Position numbers and translations under genes: made by a program. A stretch of DNA of 64,000 nucleotides from NCBI RefSeq assembly GCF_000742835.1, contig NZ_CP008941.1, positions 248,001 to 312,000 on the forward strand, written 5' to 3'. Shown here in pieces: positions 48,782 through 58,191 of this stretch (position 1 is the stretch's first letter; every line of letters starts with the position of its first letter). This stretch comes from Candidatus Paracaedibacter acanthamoebae (lineage in GTDB: Bacteria; Pseudomonadota; Alphaproteobacteria; Paracaedibacterales; Paracaedibacteraceae). The notes below the pieces were generated by a model that saw only the letters and a list, made by a program, of their open reading frames with translations, searched no databases and had not been told where the DNA came from.

Positions 48782-51331
48782 CTAAACCCCATTGATACTA
48801 TAGCGATAGAAAACACGTTTACCGCCTTCTGCCAATAAGAGATAAGACGCGCAGAGGATGCCAAGAATAATAAAAAAAGAGGTGGGCAGAGGAGTAAGGC
48901 TAAAGTACGCCCCCAGCTGGGTAAAAGGAATGATGATTCCCAAAGAGGCCAGACTGATGCTTGAGATGGCTAAAATAGGATGGGGTCTGCTCTTCAATGG
49001 AGATAACCTTGTGCGAATGATGAAAATGACCAAGATTTGGGTTGCTAAAGACTCCATAAACCATCCTGTGTGAAACAAAGTTTCTGAAGCTTTGAAGACA
49101 TAGAGTAAGATCGCGAAAGTTAGAAAATCAAAGACGGAACTTATGGGCCCCATCATAAACATAAAGTTTCGAATGGAGGACATTTTCCAGCGGTGGGGTT
49201 TTTCAAGAAAGTTTTTGTCTACATTATCCAGGGGAATAGCAATTTCAGATAAATCATAAAGGAGGTTATTGAGGAGAATTTGCGTTGGTAGCATGGGCAA
49301 AAAAGGCAGAAAAAGCGCAGCTCCTGCCATGCTAATCATGTTTCCAAAATTGGAGCTGGTCATCATCATAACATATTTCATGATATTGCCATAAGTTGTG
49401 CGTCCTTCAATAATCCCGTCATAAATCACATTCAAATCTTGTTTTAAAAGAATAATATCGGCGGCTTCCTTGGCCACATCCACGCCGGAATCAACTGATA
49501 CGGCTACATTTGCGCTATGAAGTGAAGGTGCATCATTAATGCCATCTCCTATAAATCCAACCATATGTCCTTTCGATTTGAGTAAAGTAATAATTCTGCA
49601 TTTTTGTGTGGGATTCATGCGACAAAAAAGATTGACCTTTTCAATTTTGGCACTCAGAGCTGAATCATCGATGCTATCTATATCATGACCCATCAAAAGG
49701 CCATCTATTGGAATGTTAAGTTGTTGACAAAGATGTTGTGTGACTAATTCATTGTCACCGGTGACAATTTTGAGTTTTACTCCATTCTCGTGGAGTTTTT
49801 TCAAGGCTTCGGCTGCACTTGATTTAGGAGGATCAAAGAAAGTCGCAAAGCCAGCAAACGTGAGTCCGCTTTCATCATGAATAACAGCCTGGGAGTGAGT
49901 TCGAGGAACTTCTCGCCAGGCAATACCTAGAACGCGAAAACCTTGTTGGCTGAGGTCATTAAACTGATTTTGGATTTTCCTTCGCTCTTTTGCGTACAGG
50001 GCCTTAGGTGAAAGGGGACGAGGCTCATCTTCGAAATGAGTAGAAATTGCTAAAATATCTTCCGGAGCTCCCTTCACAAGCAGGAGACGCTTTTTCCCAT
50101 TATCTACCAAAACGGAGACGCGCCTTCGTTCAAAATCAAAAGGGATCTCATCAATCTTTTCCCAATTTTCTCGCTCTAAGTGCTGATAAGCTAAAATAGC
50201 TTCATCTAGGGGACTTTTTAACCCCGTTTCAAAGTAGCTGTTTAAATAGGCAATTTGGAAAACGTGATCATTTTTCTCACCCTTCAGATCCAAATGTTGA
50301 GCCAATTGTATTTTCGCTTCCGTAAGAGTACCTGTTTTATCACAACAAAGAATATCCATACTTCCGAAGTCATGGATGCTTGAAAGTCTTTTCACGATAA
50401 CGTTTTTCCGAGCCATACGGACGGCTCCTCTCGCTAAGGTAATGGAAACAACCATGGGCAAAAATTCAGGAGCAAGTCCAACACCTAACGCCAAAGCAAA
50501 CAATAATGTTTCAAGCCAGGGTCGATCAAAGAAAAGATTGGCTAAGATGACGAAAAGAATAAGGAATAGGATAAGGCGCATGAGTAAAAGACCAAATTGG
50601 CGCATCCCAATCTCAAATGCCGTTGGGGGCGCCTGCGTTGAAAGAGTAGAAGTAATTACTCCAAGCGCTGTAATCTTACCCGTGAGGCAAACTATGTACT
50701 GAGCGGTTCCCGATAGAATGGATGTTCCCATAAAGACAGCATTGGGTGCGTTGGTAATTGTTTCATCGGCCACTCGAAAATCTTGCGCACTCTTTTCAAC
50801 AGGATAGCTCTCGCCTGTTAATAGAGACTGATTAACAAACAAATCTTTTGCTTCCAAAAGGCGCCCATCCGCAGGTACAAGATCCCCAGCCGAAAGACAA
50901 ACAATGTCACCGGGTACTAAATCCTCGAGAGGGATCTTTACCAATTGTTGATCTCGAAGGACAAGAGGACGTAATGCTACCGATTGTTTCAAAGCTTCAG
51001 CTGCATTGCTGGCCCGAAAATCTTGAACAGCATCAATGGAAATACTGAGAAATACCATGATCGTAATTAAGATAGCACTATGGATATCGTGAACAACGGC
51101 TGAAATGGCAGCTGCTATTAAAAGTAATATAATTAAAGGGTTTTGGAAGCGTAAGAAGAATATCCTTAAAAGAGTGATGTGGGAAATGGTATCAAATGCA
51201 TTAGGTCCAAATTGCTTGCGTCGCTTCAAAACTTGTGATGTCGTCAACCCCTGAGGAGTAGCCTTTAATTCACTGAAAAGGCTTTGAAGAGGAAGGGACC
51301 AAAAATGCATACTATTTTGTTGTTTTTCCAC
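48782..51331 (-). CDS. mgtA: magnesium-transporting P-type ATPase (MgtA type)
   Basis: The 849-residue protein is a complete P3B-type ATPase. It shows the actuator motif LLTGESYPVEK, phosphorylation site CCDKTGTLTEAK with Asp331, nucleotide-domain motifs FDFERRRVSVLV and LLVKGAPEDIL, and the hinge MVGFIGDGINDAPSL. About ten membrane helices are present, including GVGLAPEFLPMVVSITLARG in the ion-binding helix and the NNLLYDLSEIAIPLDNVD segment typical of MgtA/MgtB. It imports Mg2+ across the inner membrane at ATP cost. It is the only ordinary housekeeping-type transporter in the window and appears intact despite IS elements on both sides. Confidence 0.93.
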   Translation of the reverse strand: MEKQQNSMHFWSLPLQSLFSELKATPQGLTTSQVLKRRKQFGPNAFDTISHITLLRIFFLRFQNPLIILLLIAAAISAVVHDIHSAILITIMVFLSISIDAVQDFRASNAAEALKQSVALRPLVLRDQQLVKIPLEDLVPGDIVCLSAGDLVPADGRLLEAKDLFVNQSLLTGESYPVEKSAQDFRVADETITNAPNAVFMGTSILSGTAQYIVCLTGKITALGVITSTLSTQAPPTAFEIGMRQFGLLLMRLILFLILFVILANLFFDRPWLETLLFALALGVGLAPEFLPMVVSITLARGAVRMARKNVIVKRLSSIHDFGSMDILCCDKTGTLTEAKIQLAQHLDLKGEKNDHVFQIAYLNSYFETGLKSPLDEAILAYQHLERENWEKIDEIPFDFERRRVSVLVDNGKKRLLLVKGAPEDILAISTHFEDEPRPLSPKALYAKERRKIQNQFNDLSQQGFRVLGIAWREVPRTHSQAVIHDESGLTFAGFATFFDPPKSSAAEALKKLHENGVKLKIVTGDNELVTQHLCQQLNIPIDGLLMGHDIDSIDDSALSAKIEKVNLFCRMNPTQKCRIITLLKSKGHMVGFIGDGINDAPSLHSANVAVSVDSGVDVAKEAADIILLKQDLNVIYDGIIEGRTTYGNIMKYVMMMTSSNFGNMISMAGAALFLPFLPMLPTQILLNNLLYDLSEIAIPLDNVDKNFLEKPHRWKMSSIRNFMFMMGPISSVFDFLTFAILLYVFKASETLFHTGWFMESLATQILVIFIIRTRLSPLKSRPHPILAISSISLASLGIIIPFTQLGAYFSLTPLPTSFFIILGILCASYLLLAEGGKRVFYRYSINGV

Positions 51332-51528
51332 CCTTATTTTTCCTTCATAATTTGATCCCGCCCCTTACTGTATTAGACCTAATTATCCACATTATATAAA
51401 TAGGATTATTTGAAGAAATGATTTTCTTTGGTGTGCTCTCGAGAACAGCACCAAAACTTTTATTTATTTTTTAAACGTAAAAAAAGCAGAATAGAGAACA
51501 TAAATCTTCCTAACACACCAGTTTCTTG
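51332..51528. promoter_or_regulatory. upstream region of mgtA with a hairpin
   Basis: A hairpin TTTGGTG...AGCACCAAA (51427-51455, one bulge) lies about 95-125 bases upstream of the mgtA start. On the plus strand a T-rich run follows it. It could be a terminator for plus-strand transcripts or part of an mgtA leader. I see no known Mg2+ riboswitch. Confidence 0.25.
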
Positions 51529-52364
51529 GGCACCGTCAACTTAACAAAGGATCAAAATAGGAATAAAGTAAGGAAAAAATAAACCTGGTATGATTCTGTC
51601 ATGTCTTTAACCAAAGCTCCCAAACGTCACCGCTTCCCAGTCTCAATAATCAGTCAAGCTGTATGGCTTTATTACCGCTTTAACCTTAGTTATAGAGATG
51701 TCCAGGAACAACTAGCCTTTCGAGGAATTATCCTGAGTCATGAGACAGTCAGGAAATGGTGCACTAAATTCGCTCTTCATTTTATAGATGTCATCAAGAA
51801 GCATGAGAGGAAACCAAGTGATAAATGGCACCTGGATGAAATGGCTCTTAAGATTAATGGAGAGGTGTTTGTCTTATGGAGAGCCGTCGATAGCGACGGA
51901 ATCGAGCTCGATATCTTTCTCCAAAAACATCGCAATAAGAAATCTGCTATCAGATTCCTAAGCCGATTATTGGGGACGTACCCAGCCCCAAGAGTTATTG
52001 TTACCGACAAATTGAAAAGCTATGTAAAGCCGATCCAATTCATGTGCCGTAAAGCAGATCACAGGACTCACAAGCGGCTCAACAATCGTATTGAAAACGC
52101 CCATCAACCGACTCGCCGCAAAGAAAAATGCTTGATAAAATTTAAGTCTGCTCCTGGCGTTCAGAGATTATTGTCCCTGATGGGGAAGGTCCGCAATATC
52201 TTTTCAGTAGAAGTTAGTCGGTACAAGAATAAAGCTCCTGATCAACGGTTTGCTTTTGCCGCCGCCAAGACCATTTGGCTGGAGGCGGCTCTAGAGCTTC
52301 TTTCTGTCTAAAATTGACAGTTCATAACCACAATATAACCTTTTTTAGTTAAGTTGACGGTGCC
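51529..52364 (+). mobile_element. IS6-family insertion sequence (about 836 bp)
   Basis: Perfect 17-bp inverted repeats GGCACCGTCAACTTAAC (51529-51545) and complement (52348-52364) bound the element. The outer 8 bp on each side (gtttcttg and tttctttg) are similar but not equal, so I do not claim a target duplication. The transposase fills the centre. Confidence 0.88.
51601..52311 (+). CDS. IS6-family DDE transposase
   Basis: The 236-residue protein shows the family HTH (NLSYRDVQEQLAFRGIILSH), first Asp in KWHLDEMALKINGEVFVLWR, second Asp in VIVTDKLKSYVKPIQF and Glu in RLNNRIENAHQPTRRKEK. It belongs to a different IS6 branch from the other three, nearer the IS1006/ISRi type with the RIENAHQPTRRRE motif. 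It is complete and probably active. Confidence 0.9.
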   Translation: MSLTKAPKRHRFPVSIISQAVWLYYRFNLSYRDVQEQLAFRGIILSHETVRKWCTKFALHFIDVIKKHERKPSDKWHLDEMALKINGEVFVLWRAVDSDGIELDIFLQKHRNKKSAIRFLSRLLGTYPAPRVIVTDKLKSYVKPIQFMCRKADHRTHKRLNNRIENAHQPTRRKEKCLIKFKSAPGVQRLLSLMGKVRNIFSVEVSRYKNKAPDQRFAFAAAKTIWLEAALELLSV

Positions 52365-52668
52365 TTTCTTTGGCTTCCAGAGAAAGCAAAGCCTCTCTCA
52401 TTTAACGGTCGCTGGGAGTTGAAGTTTCTAGTTTCGTATTTTTCTCCTGTGTCTAAATAATGGTTGATTCCCAGCGTTCCGATCTTCTATTTGTATTCTA
52501 CAGAGTTACTTAAGGCCTTTCTCGGACAAAAGCTAACTGCTCTCTATAATCTCGCTTGGGCCCTTATTATAGAGCTTTTTAAAGTAAGTTAGTCTAAGTG
52601 TGGGTCTTTGGCTCTACAAGCCGCAAGGCTGATATAAAGCATTCAAATTATTCCCAAGAGATCTAATG
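52365..52668. other. gap with an unrecognised coding scrap
   Basis: A plus-strand open stretch near 52480-52592 reads YLYSTELLKAFLGQKLTALY then NLAWALIIELFKVS and stop, with no start codon. I cannot assign it. Nothing else is seen in this gap. Confidence 0.25.
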
Positions 52669-52770
52669 TTAAACTAAACTTAGATGGAGATGTTTACCAG
52701 CAGCTTGGGCGAATTCAGCATCCTTAACCCATTCTTTTTTAAGATCGTCGAAGTTAGCAAATTTAGTCAT
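52669..52770 (-). CDS. 33-residue small frame, possibly the start of a truncated gene
   Basis: ATG at 52770 opens MTKFANFDDLKKEWVKDAEF then AQAAGKHLHLSLV and TAA. The segment FDDLKKEWVKDAEFAQA resembles the N-terminus of some XRE antitoxins, which reads DLKAEWLKDPEF-like. No HTH follows, so it would be a broken antitoxin. It lies 27 bases downstream of the small traD stop on the same strand. The call is tentative. Confidence 0.3.
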   Translation of the reverse strand: MTKFANFDDLKKEWVKDAEFAQAAGKHLHLSLV

Positions 52771-52797
52771 TTAGATTAATTGAAAGCACCCCACTTT

Positions 52798-53259
52798 TTA
52801 AGGATGAATTTCCTGGACCGACATCTCAATATGATTGAGTTCAGCTTTAATTGCTATAGGATCAGCAATTCCTTCCCATTCCTTGCGGACAGAATTCCAA
52901 CGCATTCCAAAAGATCTTAATTTCTTGCGAACTGAAAGATCTGGCTCTATGGGGAATTTTATAAGAATTGGCTTCTCGTTTTCTACTGATCCTTTATTTT
53001 TATTAAAGGCCGCTTCTCCTTCTGAACTCCACTTTTTTAAGGTTTCTTCACTTCCAGACTGATCCTTAATTTGAATTAAAGCTCCTAAAAGTTGAGTGAC
53101 TGACAACTCTGAAAGTCCTGCTTTTTCAATTAGGCCCCCGAGCTCAATCAGTCGACGTGTCCGTTGTTTGCGTTCAGCTATTTTGACTTTAACTTCTTTT
53201 TCTTTTAATCGATTCATTTTCTGTTGTAAGAGTTTTTTCTTCTGTTCGAGTTTATCCAT
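52798..53259 (-). CDS. traD: Ti-type conjugal transfer protein TraD (small)
   Basis: The 153-residue protein has the motif RKQRTRRLIELGGLIEKAGL followed by LSVTQLLGALIQIKD, which marks the small TraD/TraC relaxosome proteins encoded next to traA in Ti plasmids and Rickettsiales elements. A coiled N-terminus precedes it, and a C-terminal extension (LRSFGMRWNSVRKEWEGIAD) follows. It is divergent from traA, as in Ti plasmids. It should help the relaxase at oriT, which probably lies in the gap between them. It is unrelated to the F-type TraD coupling protein despite the same name. Confidence 0.8.
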   Translation of the reverse strand: MDKLEQKKKLLQQKMNRLKEKEVKVKIAERKQRTRRLIELGGLIEKAGLSELSVTQLLGALIQIKDQSGSEETLKKWSSEGEAAFNKNKGSVENEKPILIKFPIEPDLSVRKKLRSFGMRWNSVRKEWEGIADPIAIKAELNHIEMSVQEIHP

Positions 53260-53451
53260 TTATCAGCTCCTAACCTCACTCATGAGATTATTGTAGTGTT
53301 TATAAAAAAATAAACAAATAAAATAATATCCATAAATTACGGATAAGAGCGAGAGCGATCTAGGAGTACGCAATATGCGTTGCAAGCAACGCGCATTTTT
53401 AATATTATAGAAATATGATTAAAATCCAGTTTTCATAACCGTATATCATCA
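53260..53451. other. candidate oriT between the small traD and traA
   Basis: In Ti-type systems oriT lies between traA and the divergent traCD genes. This gap of 192 bases holds overlapping inverted repeats: ACGCA-ATA-TGCGT at 53368-53380 and GCGTTG-CAAG-CAACGC at 53377-53392, next to a purine-rich GATAAGAGCGAGAGCGATC. Such repeats lie beside the nick site in known origins. Position and structure support oriT; the nick base cannot be named. The traA promoter must also lie here. Confidence 0.5.
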
Positions 53452-56433
53452 ATGGCTATTCAGTTTGCAAGAATCGAATATGTATCGAGAAGTGGCGGGG
53501 GAAACGCTTGTCGAAAATCAGCCTATAATGAAAGATCAAAAGTTACCTGTGAAAGAACTGGCGAAGTCTTTAACTGGAAAACAAAATCTGATTTATCTCA
53601 TCATGAAATTATGTTACCAGAAGGCGTTTCGGAAAAATTCAAAGATAGTTCCACTTTATGGAATGCAGCAGAACATGCGGAACGACGCAAGGATAGTCAG
53701 GTTGCAAAAGAATCCGTTATAGCTTTACCCGATGATAAAGTTATTACGCATGAAGATCGAATTGAATTAAGTCGTCGTTATGCCGACGCTTTATTTGTGT
53801 CAAAAGGTCTGGCGGCTCAAATTGACATCCATGCGCCCCATGATGGAGAAAAGAATTGGCATGCCCATATCCTTGTTACAACACGTGGATTTAGCCAGGA
53901 TGGAGAAAGCCTGGCCACACATAAAGCCAGAGAAACAGATCCAACTATCCGAAAAGGATATATTAAGGAAGAGCAAAATCCAGGAGTCATATGGACTCAA
54001 ATCCAGAATTCTTATTTTAAGGAAAAGGGATATGACTTAGAGGTAGAATCGACAGGCATTGTCGCTCAGATCCATATGGGACCCGTTCGGATGCGGGGTC
54101 ACTTAACAGAAGTCGTTGCTAGAGCTGATTTGCTTAAACAAGCCAATGAAGAAGCTGTTCGAAACCCAGGAGCAATCATTCAAAAATTGACAGAAAAATC
54201 TTCAATCTTTAGCGAAAAGGATGTTGATGCCATTTTGATAAAGTTTGTTGCTGAAAAAGATAGGCAGGCCTTGCGGGATAAGATCTTTAATCATAAATCT
54301 ATAGTTTCGCTTTATGAGAAAAACTCTCAAACTGAGACTGGCTTATTTACAACGAAAGAAGTTCGATCTGAAGAAGAAAGACTTCTAAGATTCGCCGCTA
54401 AGGTTAATGAAGGTAAATCTAAGTTCCTCCAAGAAGATATATCAAAAGAGAAAGGACTGTCTGCTGAACAAGACAGAGCCTTAAAGCATGTTCTCTATGG
54501 AACTAAAGGATTAGCCATTGTTCAGGGTAGGGCAGGAACGGGTAAATCCTATACCATGAATGCCATTCGGGAATCCTATGAGAGATCTGGGGTTAAGATC
54601 ATAGGATTAGCTCCAACTCATTTAGTTGCGGGCGATATGATCAAAGATGGTTTTGAGTTAGCCTCAATAGTTCATAAATTTCTCTTTGATATAAAAAATG
54701 GAAAAACGATCGTCCCTAAGGATAGTGTCTTTATGGTCGATGAAGCTGCAATGTTAGGTAACAGCGTCCTTGTGGAGCTACTTCATGTAGCCAGAAGTAA
54801 GGGATCTAAGGTTGTCCTATTTGGGGATTCCAAGCAGCTATCCTCTGTCGAACGGGGGGGAATGTTTGACTCTCTGTCTAATATTTATGGTAGTGCCGTC
54901 CTAAAAGAGGTCCGTCGACAAAAGATTGAGTGGCAGAAGACTGTTAGTGAGAAGTTGGGGGAAGGGGCCTATAAAGAAGCCATACTCGCCCTTGATCGTG
55001 CAAAAGCTATTGATTGGAAGTATACACGAGAAGAATCAATGGCTTCTCTTATTAACGCCTGGTCTAAAAATCATGAGAGGAACCCCCATCACAGTAGATT
55101 GATTCTAGCTAATAAAAATATTGATGTGGATGCTCTTAATAGAGCTGTCCGAGAGATCCGACTTGTTAAAGGTGAGATAGACGTTAAAGGTTACGAGGTT
55201 CAAACGCAGCGCGGTAAGGAAGTATTTTCTCTAGGAGATCGAGTTGCCTTTACTATGACTGATAAGAAGATTGGAGTGCAGAGTGGTCTTCTTGGAACAA
55301 TCAAAACTTTAGACGATAAAACATGTGTCGTTATATTGGATAGCGATAAAGAAGTAACATTTGATCCTGGAAAATACCAAGGATTAAAGCTTGGTTATGC
55401 GAGTACAATCTATAAATCTCAAGGAAAGACGATTGATGAGATATATGTTCTCCATAATAGGTCATCGAATCAGAAATTAAGTTATGTGGCCTTATCGCGT
55501 CAGGCGAAAGACTTAAAGGTATTTGTGAATACTCAAGAGACAAAATCACTCACTCATCTGGTATCTCAAATTTCTCGGGATTCCCGCAAGATCTCGTCGC
55601 TAGAATTTATGACAGCTGATCAGCTCTCTCAAACTGCGCAGAATCAGAATACACAGCTAAATAAAATAGCTAATATGATCACAACTGTCGTGACCTCACT
55701 TAAAGATAAGTTCTACGAGAATGATGAGTTTTATCAGATCAAAACTCCTGTCCAAGCTATGACAGGCAAAGAATCATCTGTTAAACCAATCGATCAAACC
55801 CCCTTAATCAAAGAAGTTTCTGACATTGAGGATAACTCTCTCCCGAATCAAGAAAGAACCAGTGTCCAAGAAACTTTAAAAAAATACAGATTGGAGTCTT
55901 CTTTTGGAATAGCTGATAATAAGACCATAGAATCAATTTCTGCTCTCAAACTGACTTTACAAGAAATCAATAAATCCTTAGGGATAAGCGACAATCCAAC
56001 TGAAACCTTGCAGAAAGCAACCTTTATGGCTATGCAAATTCAAAAGCTGGCAACACAACACCAATCAATGACGCAAGATCAGATTAATCGACAAATTGCC
56101 GTCGCTGCAAATCTCTGGATGGAGCATAAAGATACGGCTCTAGGACAAAGATATGGTTTTAATAATGATCTGATCTTTATGGCCCATAAACAAATTAAAA
56201 CTAACGACAAATCTATGGATCTAAATTCATCTACAAAAGCACAAACCCTATTGGTTGAAATGACCGGGATTACAAAAGATATGCCTATAGGACTCGAGAA
56301 AATAGCTGGACCAACCCAGTTGAAGCTTAATAAGAGAATTCAAGAGATTTATAAAGATCAACAAGCGGTCTCCCGCCAACAGGAACAAATTCGTCAACTG
56401 CAACGAGATCAGCAGAAACAGTTTGATCGGTGA
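53452..56433 (+). CDS. traA: Ti-type relaxase/helicase TraA
   Basis: The 993-residue protein joins a MobA/MobL (MOBQ) relaxase to a RecD-like helicase. The relaxase has the start MAIQFARIEYVSRSGGGNAC with the likely nicking Tyr25 in KSAYNERSK, and the metal-binding HUH motif in HAPHDGEKNWHAHILVTTRG. The helicase has Walker A GRAGTGKS at 359-366, LAPTHLVAGDMI, Walker B VFMVDEAAMLG, GDSKQLSSVERGG and LGYASTIYKSQGKTIDE with VALSRQAKDLKVFV. It nicks oriT and unwinds the strand for transfer. A C-terminal coiled tail (QAVSRQQEQIRQLQRDQQKQ) ends it. It is somewhat shorter than Agrobacterium TraA but lacks no motif. Confidence 0.93.
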   Translation: MAIQFARIEYVSRSGGGNACRKSAYNERSKVTCERTGEVFNWKTKSDLSHHEIMLPEGVSEKFKDSSTLWNAAEHAERRKDSQVAKESVIALPDDKVITHEDRIELSRRYADALFVSKGLAAQIDIHAPHDGEKNWHAHILVTTRGFSQDGESLATHKARETDPTIRKGYIKEEQNPGVIWTQIQNSYFKEKGYDLEVESTGIVAQIHMGPVRMRGHLTEVVARADLLKQANEEAVRNPGAIIQKLTEKSSIFSEKDVDAILIKFVAEKDRQALRDKIFNHKSIVSLYEKNSQTETGLFTTKEVRSEEERLLRFAAKVNEGKSKFLQEDISKEKGLSAEQDRALKHVLYGTKGLAIVQGRAGTGKSYTMNAIRESYERSGVKIIGLAPTHLVAGDMIKDGFELASIVHKFLFDIKNGKTIVPKDSVFMVDEAAMLGNSVLVELLHVARSKGSKVVLFGDSKQLSSVERGGMFDSLSNIYGSAVLKEVRRQKIEWQKTVSEKLGEGAYKEAILALDRAKAIDWKYTREESMASLINAWSKNHERNPHHSRLILANKNIDVDALNRAVREIRLVKGEIDVKGYEVQTQRGKEVFSLGDRVAFTMTDKKIGVQSGLLGTIKTLDDKTCVVILDSDKEVTFDPGKYQGLKLGYASTIYKSQGKTIDEIYVLHNRSSNQKLSYVALSRQAKDLKVFVNTQETKSLTHLVSQISRDSRKISSLEFMTADQLSQTAQNQNTQLNKIANMITTVVTSLKDKFYENDEFYQIKTPVQAMTGKESSVKPIDQTPLIKEVSDIEDNSLPNQERTSVQETLKKYRLESSFGIADNKTIESISALKLTLQEINKSLGISDNPTETLQKATFMAMQIQKLATQHQSMTQDQINRQIAVAANLWMEHKDTALGQRYGFNNDLIFMAHKQIKTNDKSMDLNSSTKAQTLLVEMTGITKDMPIGLEKIAGPTQLKLNKRIQEIYKDQQAVSRQQEQIRQLQRDQQKQFDR

Positions 56434-56471
56434 ATAACCGGCAGGATCACCTGTATTTATGTATGCACTTT

Positions 56472-56515
56472 TTATGTACATAAGTAATAATATATGATAT
56501 ATTTACATATATGTA
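56472..56515. promoter_or_regulatory. paired palindromes in the abiE promoter region
   Basis: Two perfect 12-bp palindromes, TTATGTACATAA (56472-56483) and TACATATATGTA (56504-56515), sit 32 bases apart, about three helical turns. They lie just upstream of the AbiEi start proposed at 56542. Known AbiEi antitoxins repress their operon by binding inverted repeats, so these are likely operators. They also argue against the earlier ATG at 56494, which would lie between them. Confidence 0.5.
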
Positions 56516-56541
56516 GCATACTAAATAGTCGAATCTATAAT

Positions 56542-57303
56542 ATGATTTTAGAATTTTTAAAAGAACTGACGGAAGCCGGTTATCGAATATTTACAATTAA
56601 AGATGCGAAACAGATATCTAAGGTTTTAGGCACCAAAGAATCTAATATTCATTACATATTAAGATCTTTAGTTAGTCAGGGTATGATTCGCCCTCTTTAC
56701 AGGGGAACATATGCTGTTGAGGACAATATTTTATCAGGATCCCCTATACATAAATTTGAAATAGCAATGCACCTTTCTCGTAATGGTTCTATTTGTTGTT
56801 GGTCTGCTTTAATATTTCATGAACTATCAGATCAAATTCTTTCAACAACATTTGTCTTTCAATTTATGCCAGATAAAATAAGACGTTCTGACTATAAATA
56901 TCAAATTGATCATTCACAATATCAGTTAATACAGACAGATGCCAAGCAAAACTGGGGAGTAGAGACCATACGTTTCAACGAACTAAAGATTAATATTACA
57001 GATCTGGAGAGAACTCTACTAGACGGCCTCGTTTATCCTCAGTATTGCGGGGGATTCAGAGAGGTTATGGATTCTTTTTTAAATGCTAAATATAAAATTA
57101 ATATAGAGAAATTACTGGAATACGCTCAAAGAACCTCTATAGCAACTCAAAAACGTTTAGGATGGATGCTGTCTCATTTGGGGATACCTAATTTGAGTGA
57201 TTTGAAAAAACAGATTTCGACAACTCGATATGATAAATTGAATCCTCTTGGAGAAAGAAGGGGAAAATATAATAAAGAATGGATGATTTTGGAGAATTTT
57301 TAA
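56542..57303 (+). CDS. abiEi: AbiEi-family type IV antitoxin
   Basis: Starting at Met17 of the longer frame (56494), this 253-residue protein has an N-terminal winged helix (ISKVLGTKESNIHYILRSLV then SQGMIRPLYRGTYAVED) and the AbiEi body (HKFEIAMHLSRNGSICCWSA, LIFHELSDQ, NITDLERTLLDGLVYPQYCG). It matches the transcriptional-regulator/antitoxin half of AbiE systems. AbiEi blocks the toxin without binding it and represses the operon. Its stop overlaps the ATG of the toxin gene (TAATG). The pair lies between the relaxase and traD of the conjugation module, in the same direction as traA. Confidence 0.8.
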   Translation: MILEFLKELTEAGYRIFTIKDAKQISKVLGTKESNIHYILRSLVSQGMIRPLYRGTYAVEDNILSGSPIHKFEIAMHLSRNGSICCWSALIFHELSDQILSTTFVFQFMPDKIRRSDYKYQIDHSQYQLIQTDAKQNWGVETIRFNELKINITDLERTLLDGLVYPQYCGGFREVMDSFLNAKYKINIEKLLEYAQRTSIATQKRLGWMLSHLGIPNLSDLKKQISTTRYDKLNPLGERRGKYNKEWMILENF

Positions 57304-58160
57304 TGGAGAGTACGTTACTTAGGAGAGAAATCAAAAATCTTAGAAAAATGACTGGAATAAGCTGGGAAATTATTGAACAAGATTATGTTCTCTCTTGGAT
57401 GCTCTATGGGATTTCAAAAGTTGATAAATTGAAAACAACTATGATATTCAAAGGGGGAACAGCTCTAAAAAAGTGTTATTTTGGGGATTACAGATTTTCT
57501 CAAGATCTTGATTTCTCTGTTCAGGGAGACTATCCAAGGCAGGAGGAGTTGTTAGATTTAATTATTAAGGCTTGCAAAGTTTCAGAAATAGAATCTGGTA
57601 ATATTGACTTTACATGCAATAGATATCCAGAACGTGATGTACATCCAGAGAAACAAGAGGCTTTCGTTGTCCATGCTAGATTACCTTGGCAACGTGATTA
57701 CAATACTTCAGTTAAAATCGAGGTGACAACACAAGAATCGGTTTTACTGCCCCCAGAAGACAGAAGAGTCATTCACGGATACCATGAAGAACTTGATTGT
57801 CAAATTTCAACTTATCAAATAGAGGAAATAATATCTGAAAAGATCCGGGCCATACTCCAATTTGCAAAAAAGCTTCATGAGAGAGGGTGGGGGAGGTCAA
57901 GAGTTAGAGATTATTATGACTTATGGAGAATATTCTCAGAATATAGTCATACGATCAAAAAAGAAATCTTACCAGATCTTGTTCAGAAAAAATGTTACTC
58001 CAAATCCATTATCTTTGAGTCGATTGAGGATTTATTTCAAGAGAAACTTTTAAAATCTTTGGAAGAATGGGATATGTGGCTTGCACCAATTGTGCCTAAT
58101 CTTCCTGATTCAGATCAGGTAATAAAAGAATTAAGAATTCAGCTTCAATCTATCTTTTAA
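57303..58160 (+). CDS. abiEii: AbiEii/AbiGii-family nucleotidyltransferase toxin
   Basis: The 285-residue protein has the nucleotidyltransferase motif MIFKGGTALKKCYFGDYRFS then QDLDFSV, the hallmark of AbiEii/AbiGii toxins: GG..L.K in the first half and D-x-D after RFS. A further motif, EIISEKIRAILQFAKKLHER then RVRDYYDLWRI, is typical. AbiEii toxins transfer nucleotides to tRNA or similar targets and halt growth. I chose ATG at 57303, eight codons inside the longest frame, because it overlaps the antitoxin stop and has GGAG about nine bases upstream. With its antitoxin it may protect the element against loss or phage. Confidence 0.85.
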   Translation: MESTLLRREIKNLRKMTGISWEIIEQDYVLSWMLYGISKVDKLKTTMIFKGGTALKKCYFGDYRFSQDLDFSVQGDYPRQEELLDLIIKACKVSEIESGNIDFTCNRYPERDVHPEKQEAFVVHARLPWQRDYNTSVKIEVTTQESVLLPPEDRRVIHGYHEELDCQISTYQIEEIISEKIRAILQFAKKLHERGWGRSRVRDYYDLWRIFSEYSHTIKKEILPDLVQKKCYSKSIIFESIEDLFQEKLLKSLEEWDMWLAPIVPNLPDSDQVIKELRIQLQSIF

Positions 58161-58191
58161 GTATAAATCTTGAGAGAGGTGGGCATCCTTA

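Noticed and set aside
51521-52372. 8-bp target duplication of the IS6 element at 51529
   Set aside because: The flanks gtttcttg and tttctttg match at only six of eight positions in AT-rich DNA, which chance can explain.
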